A stretch of DNA of 64,000 nt from Bacillota bacterium (GTDB lineage: Bacteria > Bacillota > Clostridia > Christensenellales > Borkfalkiaceae), in NCBI GenBank assembly GCA_003343995.1, contig QAKE01000058.1, positions 1 to 64,000 on the forward strand, read 5' to 3'. Below are positions 56,687 through 64,000 of this stretch, in pieces. Position numbers and translations under genes: made by a program. The notes below the pieces were generated by a model. That model was not told the origin of the DNA. It was given only the letters and a program-made list of their open reading frames with translations, and made no database searches. How positions within the stretch are numbered: the first letter of the stretch is position 1; each line of letters begins with the position of its first letter.

Positions 56687-59600
56687 ATGACGCAACAGGA
56701 ACTTTACGACGAATTGATAAAAGTGCGCAACGCGGTAAAGCGTAAATTTATATCGGGGGGCAGAATGCCCGCCGTCTGTTCGGACGACGCGCTGAAACTC
56801 ATCGCCGCCGTCGCTCCCAAGCGCGGGGAGGATTTACAGTGTATTTCGGGGCTGGGGAAAACCTTCGTGGAAAAATACGGCGCGTATTTCATGGAGCCGC
56901 TCGACCGCTTTCACAAGGAAAACGCCGCCAACGCGAAAATCACCGACGACGTGCGCAAAACGCTGAAAAATCTCGAAAGCCGGCTTGTCAACATCAACAA
57001 GCGCAACCGGCTTTTGTATATGGGCAAAATCTACGAAAAATACGCCTACGATCTGCACGGGCGCCAGATGAACGCGCTGCTCGAATACATCACGGGCAAG
57101 CCCTCCGGCAAGGGCTTTTTGCTCAGCGAAATCGATTACGCAAACGATTCCGCCGCCAAAAAGAGCAAATTCAAAAAATTGCTGACGTTAGAGCGCGAGG
57201 TTATCAAGGACATCCGCGAAAGCGGGCAGAACGATTTATATATCGGCTGGCCCTATCTTTGCGGCAAAATGGCGGGGGAGGATTTTAACATCCGCGCGCC
57301 CCTCGCCCTGTTTCCCGTTACGTTGGAACGGGAAAACGAAAGCGTTTATCTGCTTGCCGACGGCACGCGCGACATCCTTTACAACAATAACCTCATTTTA
57401 ACGCAGTATAAATTTTCCGGTTCGAAAAAGGAACTCCCCGCGAGCGTTATCGAAGAAGTTGGGGAAAATTTCATCGAGGAGCTTTGCGCCTATTACCGCG
57501 AGGCGGGCATCCGCTTTGCCGCGCAGCTGCCGAAACCCGCCGCGTTCGCCGAATATACGGAAGAAACCTTTCCCAAGTTCAAAAGCGGGGAATTCCGTTT
57601 GGAAAACAACGCCGTGCTCGGCAAGTTTTCCATGTATTCTTCCGCGCTGCAACGCGATTTCAAGGCGATTATCGAAAAGGACGAAATCAACAAGCTGCTC
57701 GATTCCCTTTTGGAAAATTCCGGCGATATCGATTATTATTCCGACGAACGCCGAAACGACGGGCAGGGGGCGGAAAACAGCTTTACCGAACGGCAAATCA
57801 ACTACATAAATGCGTTGAACGCCTCGCAGGAAAACGCCGTGTTTTCCTTGGGCGGGTGCGACGAGCTGGTCGTGCAAGGACCTCCGGGGACGGGGAAATC
57901 GCAAACGATTACGAGCTTGATCGTGGATTATGTGCTCAAAGGGCACAACGTGCTCATGGTGTCGCAGAAAAAAGCGGCGCTGGACGTCATCTACTCCCGT
58001 TTGGGCGCGCTTTCCAAATACGCCTTGTTCGTCAGCGATACGAAGGATAAGGAGTTTTTCTATACGCAGCTATATAACCTGCTCTATTCGGCGCAGAAAT
58101 CCGATTTCGACGAGCAGGCGTACGACGACGCCGTGGAGGTCATCGACAATAATATCCTCGAACTGAAGGAAATTGCCGATAAACTCTATAAAAAGAACGG
58201 ACTCGGCACGGAAATGTACCGTCTGTACCGCGAAAATGCGGATAACGTGTTTTTGGGCAATTATCTTTTGCAGTCGGTGGGGTACGAAAACGAAATCGGC
58301 GGCGAACTCTTCAGCGTTTCCTATCCCGCGTTGCAAGGGATGCGCGATAAATTCAAAGACGAGCTTTATCTCGGCAGGCTGAAGGAATATTTCGACTTGC
58401 TGCAATCCTATCCGTGGCTGAAAAAAATCAAGCCGCTCGGCAGGCTGGAACTTGCCGAACCGCTGAAATTATGCGCTCAGCTCATCGCGATGAAACGGGA
58501 GTACGACGCGAAATTCTGTCTTGTCCGTCCCTTTTATAAGGGCGATATCATCAGAAAGATTAAGGATATCATGGAGCTTTGCTTTAAAAAACGGCAGAGC
58601 GTAAAGGAGTTTTTCATTTCGCCCGCGCACCTCATGGACGGGCTAATGTCCTTCGACAGATTCACCGTCATCCGCGCGCTGTTCGACACATTGAGCGCGG
58701 AGGAAAAGCTTTACATTACGGCGGTCAACAATATCGCGGATAAAACCGGCGTTTCCATGGCGGAGGCGAACCGCAACGTGTACGATTATATCGTGTTAAG
58801 GCACATAGACGCCTTCGAGGCGAGCAATAAACCCGTGCTTTCCTACATACAAAATTACGATTTGATCGTCGACGCGGTGGAATCGAATATCGAAAAGAAA
58901 AAGAAGCTCACGATGGAAAAGCTGAAACAGCAGCTTTCTTCCGTTTATACGAAAAATATCGCCTCTTCCAAACGTTTCGGCGAAATGAAGCGCGCGGTGG
59001 AGGGCAAGAGAAAGCAGAGCGTGCCGAAATTTATCGACAGATTTGCCTTTGAATTATTCCGCGGGGTGAAAATCTGGTTGATGACGCCGGAGGTCGTTTC
59101 CGAAAGTCTGCCCCTCGATAACGGGCTTTTCGATCTCGTCGTGTTTGACGAGGCGTCGCAGTTATACGTGGAAAAGGGCGTGCCCGCGGTACAGCGTGCG
59201 AAGAAGGTGGTCATCGCGGGCGATCATAAGCAGCTGCGCCCGTCGAGTCTGGGATTCGGCAGGCTGGAAACGGACGCCGAGTTCGACGACGACGCGGAAA
59301 TCAACGCCGCGCTGGAGGAGGAGAGCCTGCTCGATCTCGCGCGGTTCAAGTATAACGAAGTGTTGCTCAATTTCCATTACCGTTCGAAATACGAGGAGCT
59401 CATCGCCTTTTCCAACTACGCGTTTTATCACGGCAGACTGATGATTTCGCCCAATACCGAACAGCCCGCGCGTCCGCCCATCGAGGTGGTTCGCGTGAAG
59501 AACGGCACGTGGCGCGACAGGCGGAACGAGCCCGAGGCGAAAACCGTCGTAACGCTTTTGAAGAGTTATTTGAAAACCCGTACCGCGGAGCAGAGCGTCG

Positions 59601-60400
59601 GCGTCATAACCTTTAACAGCGCGCAAAAGGACGCCATCATGGACGCCATCGACGAAGAATGTGCCAAGGACAGGGATTTTGCCCTGCGCTGCAGCAAGGA
59701 ATGGAACAGAAAGCGCAACGGAGAGGACATCGGTCTTTTCGTCAAGAATATCGAAAACGTGCAGGGCGACGAGCGCGACTGCATCATCTTTTCGTTGGCG
59801 TACGCGAAAAACGAGCAGGGCAAGGTGGTGCGTAATTTCGGCTGGCTCAACCAGCGCGGCGGCGAAAACCGCTTAAACGTAGCCATTTCCCGCGCCAAAG
59901 AAAAGATATACGTCGTCAGTTCCATCGCGAGTTCCGAGCTTTACGTGGGCGATTTGCAGACGGAAGGCCCGAAAATCTTCAAAAAATATCTCGAATACGC
60001 GGAGGCGGTCAGCGCGGGCAAAAAGGAGCTTGCGCATCAGGTGCTGTTGTCTTTCACCGCAGACGCGGGCGAGGCGGCGGCGACGGACGTTTCTTCGGAT
60101 TTCAGCGGGGCGATCCGCGACGCGCTCGTCAAATGCGGTTACGAGGTGGAGGAGAACGTCGGCATCGGCGGGTACAGTATCGACCTCGCCGTCAAGTCGC
60201 AAGGGCGTTACGTGCTCGGCATCGAGTGCGACGCGCGCCTTTACGCGCTTTCCGACTCCGTGCGCGACAGAGACGTTCATCGTCAGGAATACCTTGAAAG
60301 CAGAGGGTGGAGGTTGCACCGCGTCTGGAGCACCGATTGGTGGCATTCGCCGGAAAAGGAAATCGAAAAGATACAAAAAATCGTGGGAACGCTGTCGTAA
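56687..60400 (+). CDS. HRDC-SF1 helicase-nuclease fusion (DUF4011/Hhe-like)
   Basis: A 1237-residue protein. Residues ~1-75 are an HRDC-like nucleic-acid-binding domain; ~85-330 resemble the DUF4011 region, with NINKRNRLLYMG; the SF1 (UPF1-like) motor follows, with Walker A GPPGTGKS at 398-405, a long helical insertion, Walker B FDEAS with Asp821-Glu822, motif III GDHKQLRPS, and late motifs VQGDERDCIIFSLAY and NRLNVAISRAK. Residues ~1140-1230 form a restriction-like nuclease of the MTES_1575/Vsr kind: Asp1166 and Glu1180 in IECD, then RQEYLESRGWRLHRVWSTDWW. Similar DUF4011-helicase-Vsr proteins were reported as anti-phage candidates. Ribosome site AAAGGAG. Confidence 0.85.
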   Translation: MTQQELYDELIKVRNAVKRKFISGGRMPAVCSDDALKLIAAVAPKRGEDLQCISGLGKTFVEKYGAYFMEPLDRFHKENAANAKITDDVRKTLKNLESRLVNINKRNRLLYMGKIYEKYAYDLHGRQMNALLEYITGKPSGKGFLLSEIDYANDSAAKKSKFKKLLTLEREVIKDIRESGQNDLYIGWPYLCGKMAGEDFNIRAPLALFPVTLERENESVYLLADGTRDILYNNNLILTQYKFSGSKKELPASVIEEVGENFIEELCAYYREAGIRFAAQLPKPAAFAEYTEETFPKFKSGEFRLENNAVLGKFSMYSSALQRDFKAIIEKDEINKLLDSLLENSGDIDYYSDERRNDGQGAENSFTERQINYINALNASQENAVFSLGGCDELVVQGPPGTGKSQTITSLIVDYVLKGHNVLMVSQKKAALDVIYSRLGALSKYALFVSDTKDKEFFYTQLYNLLYSAQKSDFDEQAYDDAVEVIDNNILELKEIADKLYKKNGLGTEMYRLYRENADNVFLGNYLLQSVGYENEIGGELFSVSYPALQGMRDKFKDELYLGRLKEYFDLLQSYPWLKKIKPLGRLELAEPLKLCAQLIAMKREYDAKFCLVRPFYKGDIIRKIKDIMELCFKKRQSVKEFFISPAHLMDGLMSFDRFTVIRALFDTLSAEEKLYITAVNNIADKTGVSMAEANRNVYDYIVLRHIDAFEASNKPVLSYIQNYDLIVDAVESNIEKKKKLTMEKLKQQLSSVYTKNIASSKRFGEMKRAVEGKRKQSVPKFIDRFAFELFRGVKIWLMTPEVVSESLPLDNGLFDLVVFDEASQLYVEKGVPAVQRAKKVVIAGDHKQLRPSSLGFGRLETDAEFDDDAEINAALEEESLLDLARFKYNEVLLNFHYRSKYEELIAFSNYAFYHGRLMISPNTEQPARPPIEVVRVKNGTWRDRRNEPEAKTVVTLLKSYLKTRTAEQSVGVITFNSAQKDAIMDAIDEECAKDRDFALRCSKEWNRKRNGEDIGLFVKNIENVQGDERDCIIFSLAYAKNEQGKVVRNFGWLNQRGGENRLNVAISRAKEKIYVVSSIASSELYVGDLQTEGPKIFKKYLEYAEAVSAGKKELAHQVLLSFTADAGEAAATDVSSDFSGAIRDALVKCGYEVEENVGIGGYSIDLAVKSQGRYVLGIECDARLYALSDSVRDRDVHRQEYLESRGWRLHRVWSTDWWHSPEKEIEKIQKIVGTLS

Positions 60401-60482
60401 AAACACAAAAATCCCGTCGTTTTTTACGTTAATTTAACTTCGATAGGGTAAAATAGGCGTATCAGCGATAAAGAGGTGTATT

Positions 60483-61166
60483 ATGGCTACCATATTGATT
60501 GTAGAGGACGACGATTCCGCCCGCCTATTGACGGATGCGACTTTAAAGCGTTTTTATAAGACGCTGACGGCGAAAAACGGGCGGGAGGCGCTGGATGTTT
60601 TCGGCACGGAGCCGGTGGATCTGGTGCTTTCCGATATCATGATGCCGGAAATGGACGGCATGGAGATGGCAAAGTCCATACGGGACGCCGGCAGCGACGT
60701 GCCCATCATCTTCATGACGGCGAAACAGTCCGCCGAGGATAAAATAGAGGGCTTTTCTTGCGGGGTGGACGATTACGTCGTCAAGCCCATCGAATACGGC
60801 GAACTGCTCTGCCGCATCAGGGCGCTTTTACGGCGCTTTAAAATTTCCGGCGTAAAGGTCATCAAGATCGGCGAACTCGTGCTCGATTCCGGCGATTATA
60901 CGCTGACCTATAAGGGAAAGCCCATAGAGCTGACGAAAAAGGAGTTCGACCTTTTATTCAAACTTCTCTCCTATCCGGGGAAGATTTTCACGCCCAACCA
61001 GCTTTTGGACGAGGTGTGGGGGCTTTCCTCTCCCAGCGGGCGCGATACCGTAAAGGTGCACGTCAGCCGTTTGCGCAATAAAACGCAGGATATCGAGGAA
61101 TTTGAAATTATATCGCTAAAGGGCATCGGCTATAAAATCGCCGTGAAAGGGGAAACGGATGCGTGA
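60483..61166 (+). CDS. OmpR-family response regulator
   Basis: A 227-residue regulator: receiver domain with acidic pair VEDDD, phosphoacceptor Asp51 in LSDIMMPEMDG, Thr in FMTA and Lys in VKPIEYGEL, then a winged-helix DNA-binding domain (residues ~130-222) with ELTKKEFDLLFKLL and HVSRLRNK. It overlaps the sensor kinase by 8 bp. The target genes are unknown. AAGAGGTG precedes the ATG. Confidence 0.94.
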   Translation: MATILIVEDDDSARLLTDATLKRFYKTLTAKNGREALDVFGTEPVDLVLSDIMMPEMDGMEMAKSIRDAGSDVPIIFMTAKQSAEDKIEGFSCGVDDYVVKPIEYGELLCRIRALLRRFKISGVKVIKIGELVLDSGDYTLTYKGKPIELTKKEFDLLFKLLSYPGKIFTPNQLLDEVWGLSSPSGRDTVKVHVSRLRNKTQDIEEFEIISLKGIGYKIAVKGETDA

Positions 61167-62202
61167 AAAAAAACAGAGGGTGAAAAGCAATCCCGCCAAT
61201 AAAAAGATCTTTTTTCTGCTGACGCTGCAATCGGGCATCGTGGTGGTCGCCGCCCTCGGTTCTCTGTTTTTCGTGGAATTGCTGATCCGCCATTTCAATG
61301 CTGATTACGCCGATTTGACCTTTCTCGCCATCGTTATTCCCATGGCGGTGGTCATCGGCGTTATCAATTACTTTATCACGAAAATCGTATATCGGTACGT
61401 TTCCTTCCTCGCGGAGGGCATCGGCAAGGTCGCAGAGGGCGATTTTACCGTGCGGCTCGACGACAAGAAGGGCGGACCGCTCGCGGAGGTATACGGCGAT
61501 TTCAATAAAATGTGCGCCGAGCTTTCCAACGTGGAACTTTTGAAAAACGAATTTTTGAACGACTACGCCCACGAGCTGAGAACGCCGATCACTTCCATCA
61601 ACGGCTTTGCGAAACTGCTTCTCGAAAACGACGTGACGGAGGAGGAGCGGAGGGCGTATCTGCAGCTCATCGCCGACGAGTCCAAGCGGCTTGCCGAGCT
61701 TTCCAACAGCACGATGGTGATGGCGCGGCTCGATTCGCAGACCATCGTCGCCGACAGGGAGGAATACAACCTCGGCGAACAGCTTCGCCAATGCGTTATC
61801 CTTCTTTCTATGGATTGGGGCAAGAAAAATTTGAACCTCGACGGAACGGAAATCAAAGACGTCTTATATAAAGGCAACAAAACGCTCATGCAGGAAGTTT
61901 GGTGCAATCTTTTATCCAACGCCGTAAAATACACCCCGAAAGGCGGGGAGATCCGCATCCGCGTGGACGAGGACGAAAAAAACGTGTTCGTTTCCGTTGC
62001 CGATACGGGGGAAGGCATCAACGAAAACGCGTTGAAACACATCTTTGAAAAATATTATCAGAGCGATAAATCGCACGCGGCGAAAGGATTGGGGCTGGGG
62101 CTTGCGATCGTAGACAGGATCGTGAAACTCTGCAACGGTAAAATCGAAGTGGAAAGCGCCTTGAACGAAGGCAGCACCTTTACCGTGACTTTGCCGAAAT
62201 AA
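61159..62202 (+). CDS. Sensor histidine kinase
   Basis: A 347-residue membrane kinase: two membrane segments (~18-42 and ~53-72) with almost no outside loop, HAMP domain (~75-125), phosphorylated His138 in HELRTPITS, and the ATPase with NLLSNAVKYT (N box), DTGEG and GLGLGLAIV. With such a short outer part it may sense the membrane or another protein. It pairs with the regulator just upstream. An acetyltransferase follows at 62213. Confidence 0.94.
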   Translation: MREKKQRVKSNPANKKIFFLLTLQSGIVVVAALGSLFFVELLIRHFNADYADLTFLAIVIPMAVVIGVINYFITKIVYRYVSFLAEGIGKVAEGDFTVRLDDKKGGPLAEVYGDFNKMCAELSNVELLKNEFLNDYAHELRTPITSINGFAKLLLENDVTEEERRAYLQLIADESKRLAELSNSTMVMARLDSQTIVADREEYNLGEQLRQCVILLSMDWGKKNLNLDGTEIKDVLYKGNKTLMQEVWCNLLSNAVKYTPKGGEIRIRVDEDEKNVFVSVADTGEGINENALKHIFEKYYQSDKSHAAKGLGLGLAIVDRIVKLCNGKIEVESALNEGSTFTVTLPK

Positions 62203-62212
62203 AAGGAGAAAA

Positions 62213-62812
62213 ATGACCGAACGGGAAAAGATGCTCGGCGGGATGTTATATAATCCCGCGGATAAAGAACTGCGTGCCATGCAGCGGCGGGTGCGCGCGC
62301 TTACGGAAAAATACAACCGCGCCGAACCGGAGGATCGTCCCGCGATCATGCGGGAAATTCTGGGCGGATGCGGGGAACATTTTTATTTTGAACCCGCCGT
62401 TCGTTTCGATTACGGCGTAAACACGTTTATCGGCGAACATTTTTATGCGAATTTCAATATGACGATACTCGATTGCGCCAAGGTGTGCATCGGTCGGGAC
62501 GTCATGTGCGGACCGAACGTTACCCTCGCTACGCCCGTTCATCCGCTGCTGATCGAGGATCGGAAAATGCGTATGTCCGCCGACGGCGAGTGGTTCGATT
62601 ACGAATACGCAAAGCCCATTACCATCGAGGACGGCGCGTGGCTCGCCTCGTGCGTGACGGTGAACGGCGGCGTAACCATCGGTAAAAACAGCGTCATCGG
62701 CTCGGGCAGCGTGGTCACGCGCGATATTCCCGCCGGCGTGTTTGCGGCGGGCGCGCCCTGCCGCGTTATCCGAAAGCTGACGGAGCAAGACAAAATGAAC
62801 CTGCCCGAATAA
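62213..62812 (+). CDS. Maltose/galactoside O-acetyltransferase-like protein
   Basis: A 199-residue left-handed beta-helix acetyltransferase of the Maa/LacA/NodL group. It has the N-terminal maltose-acetyltransferase segment (EREKMLGGMLYNPADKEL), the hexapeptide repeats, the catalytic His in TPVHPL and the AGAPCRVIRK ending. It acetylates a sugar or nodulation-type glycan from acetyl-CoA, perhaps in detoxification. It starts 10 bp after the kinase and likely shares its transcript. Confidence 0.92.
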   Translation: MTEREKMLGGMLYNPADKELRAMQRRVRALTEKYNRAEPEDRPAIMREILGGCGEHFYFEPAVRFDYGVNTFIGEHFYANFNMTILDCAKVCIGRDVMCGPNVTLATPVHPLLIEDRKMRMSADGEWFDYEYAKPITIEDGAWLASCVTVNGGVTIGKNSVIGSGSVVTRDIPAGVFAAGAPCRVIRKLTEQDKMNLPE

Positions 62813-62816
62813 AAAG

Positions 62817-62850
62817 AAAACGGAGTCGGTTTTACCCGATCCCGTTTTTC
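62817..62850. terminator. Bidirectional terminator
   Basis: AAAACGG plus GTCGG (62817-62829) pairs with CCGATCCCGTTTT (62836-62848) with one mismatch and one G-U pair; the plus strand continues into T. It is between convergent gene ends. Confidence 0.7.
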
Positions 62851-62851
62851 T

Positions 62852-63634
62852 TTAGGTCAGTATTTTGAGCGCGTTTTTGTATAATATCGCTTGCGTTTCC
62901 TCTTGGCTTAAATGCAGTTTTTTCAGAAAGGCAAGCGTGTTTTCGGGGGTGTCCCACGGGCAGTCGCTGCCGAAAAGCACCCGATCGGCGCCGAACTCCT
63001 TGATCGCGTATTCCGCTTCTTTTTCGGTGAACGCGCCCGCCATATACGCCGTATCGATGAACGCGGCGGTGTTTTTTAAGTGTTTGACCGATTGTTTCGG
63101 TAATGCCAATCCGCCGAGATGCGCGAATATAAACGTCGCTTTGGGAAAGGCGGCGCACACCCGCGCGCAGCGTTCGGGGGAGGCTTTGAGCGGCGGCGGA
63201 AAAGCCGGATCGTACCCGCCGTGAAACACGGCGGCAAGGCGGAGTTTTTCTATCTTTTCGTATAGGGGAAACGCCTTTTCGTCGTCCACGAAAAAATTCT
63301 GGTATTCGTTGTGAAATTTTACGCCCTTTATCCCCGCGGCGCTCAGCCGGTCGAGTTCGGAAAGCGCGTTCGGGGAATCGGGATGCACCGAACCGAACGC
63401 GTAATGCGTTTTATTCACCTCGATGGCGAAATCGTTTACGTGCTTTTCCGTGCGGGGCGACGCGGCGATGTTGAGCGCAACGAAGTTATCGACGCCCTGC
63501 TCCTTCATCAGCCTTTCGGTAAAAGCGAGCGTGCCGTCGGTGTGCGGCTTTAATTTGACCTGCGCGCCGAGGCTTTCCACGGCGTGCGCGGCGAGTTTAT
63601 CGGGAAAAACGTGCGTGTGAAAATCGATGATCAT
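62852..63634 (-). CDS. Amidohydrolase_2-family metal-dependent hydrolase
   Basis: A 260-residue TIM-barrel protein. The metal motif DFHTHVF lies at the start, then GVKFHNEYQNF, VFHGGYD and IFAHLGG, with the last Asp in FGSDCPWDTP. This group (PF04909) includes decarboxylases and hydrolases; the substrate is not recognisable. ATG at 63634 is chosen since GGGAG lies 9 nt upstream and the family begins MIIDFHTH. Confidence 0.87.
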   Translation of the reverse strand: MIIDFHTHVFPDKLAAHAVESLGAQVKLKPHTDGTLAFTERLMKEQGVDNFVALNIAASPRTEKHVNDFAIEVNKTHYAFGSVHPDSPNALSELDRLSAAGIKGVKFHNEYQNFFVDDEKAFPLYEKIEKLRLAAVFHGGYDPAFPPPLKASPERCARVCAAFPKATFIFAHLGGLALPKQSVKHLKNTAAFIDTAYMAGAFTEKEAEYAIKEFGADRVLFGSDCPWDTPENTLAFLKKLHLSQEETQAILYKNALKILT

Positions 63635-63662
63635 ATCGTAACTCCCAAATTTTCTATACAAA

Positions 63663-63691
63663 AAAATAGCATTTTTTAACGGGCAGGTCAA
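63663..63691 (-). promoter_or_regulatory. Promoter of the amidohydrolase gene
   Basis: Minus strand TTGACC (complement 63686-63691), 17-bp spacer, TATTTT (complement 63663-63668). Confidence 0.6.
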
Positions 63692-63738
63692 GCGATTTTG
63701 CCCGCCGAAGAAAAAATTTATCGAAAAAGGAGAAGAAA

Positions 63739-64000
63739 ATGTTTCGCAGAATAGAGAAAAAAGACAGGGAAATTTATCTTGCGCTCGCAAGGGAGTTTTA
63801 TCATTCCCCCGCGGTGCTTCATTCGGTGCCGGAAAGCTATTTTGAAAAGGCGTTTGACGAGATGGTTCGCTCCGACGTTTACCTCGAAGGGTATCTTTTG
63901 AACGACGGAACGGACTGCGGCTACGCGCTTTTGGCGAAAAGTTTTTCGCAGGAGGCCGGCGGGCTTGCCGTATGGCTCGACGAGTTTTATGTGCGGGAAA
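63739..64000 (+). CDS. GNAT-family acetyltransferase, 3' end cut off by the window
   Basis: The first 87 residues of a protein beginning MFRRIEKKDREIYLALAREF. The pattern ECGYALL-like strand (DCGYALLAKSF) followed by WLDEFYVRE, which in GNAT enzymes leads into the acetyl-CoA loop, supports an N-acetyltransferase. The acetyl-CoA site is beyond the edge. AAAGGAGAAG precedes the ATG. Confidence 0.75.
   Translation, partial: MFRRIEKKDREIYLALAREFYHSPAVLHSVPESYFEKAFDEMVRSDVYLEGYLLNDGTDCGYALLAKSFSQEAGGLAVWLDEFYVRE

Noticed and set aside
1..64000. CRISPR arrays, insertion sequences or prophage
   Set aside because: No regularly spaced repeats, transposase genes, integrase or phage structural genes were seen while reading the window.

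Overview
The window reads as a chromosomal segment of an endospore-forming Firmicute of the class Clostridia, probably an uncultured animal-gut or rumen-type lineage. The evidence is the spoIIGA-sigE pair, sigG with a YlmC/YmxH-type protein, strong Shine-Dalgarno sites, near-consensus sigma-A promoters (TTGACA-17 bp-TATAAT recurs), and polysaccharide-degrading enzymes. Gene density is very high. No insertion sequences, prophage or CRISPR array were seen. The sequence begins inside a tRNA-Thr and ends inside a GNAT acetyltransferase gene.

Layout. 1-7.6 kb: partial tRNA-Thr, a divergent AraC regulator/GH127 arabinofuranosidase pair, a MATE exporter with a hairpin leader, an Lsa-like ABC-F protein preceded by a leader peptide and attenuator, a small membrane-anchored protein and a glycerophosphodiesterase. 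7.6-18.1 kb: lepA-MGMT-like-hemW, then spoIIGA-sigE, a GH2 beta-galactosidase plus an unassigned partner, then sigG and ylmC. The two sugar genes lie between sigE and sigG, which are usually adjacent. 18.1-28.5 kb: argH, a minus-strand group (thioesterase, flavin reductase, radical SAM activase), gpmI, secG-rnr-smpB, and metY-metA for homocysteine synthesis from O-acetylhomoserine. 28.5-33.4 kb: ssrA (tmRNA), then mgtC followed by a glycerol-3-phosphate oxidation module (FAD dehydrogenase, partner oxidoreductase, DUF1667 protein, GlpP antiterminator).

33.4-45.5 kb: O-antigen-ligase-like protein, VanW protein, cardiolipin synthase, exonuclease-BRCT protein, a cadC/metallochaperone/cadA metal efflux operon with its operator, an LRR lipoprotein, and a divergent EF-G paralogue with a 1-phosphofructokinase-like sugar kinase. 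45.6-47.7 kb: a small acidic protein, a double-HTH regulator and a GH63-like hydrolase, whose upstream regions share a GGGACGA operator motif. 47.8-54.2 kb: argGCJBDF behind ARG-box-like sites; with argH at 18 kb this covers the route from acetylglutamate to arginine. 54.3-60.4 kb: a URO-D-like protein, a palindrome-rich region with a small XRE regulator, a DUF1835 protein, and a 1237-residue HRDC-SF1 helicase-nuclease resembling single-gene defence proteins. 60.4-64 kb: a two-component system, a sugar O-acetyltransferase, an amidohydrolase and the truncated acetyltransferase.

The strongest leads are the ABC-F attenuator with three mutually exclusive helices, the helicase-nuclease beside its own regulator, several promoters whose -10 box ends exactly 6 nt before the start codon (predicted leaderless mRNAs), and the shared operator around the double-HTH regulator. 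All calls are made from sequence reading alone, without database searches.
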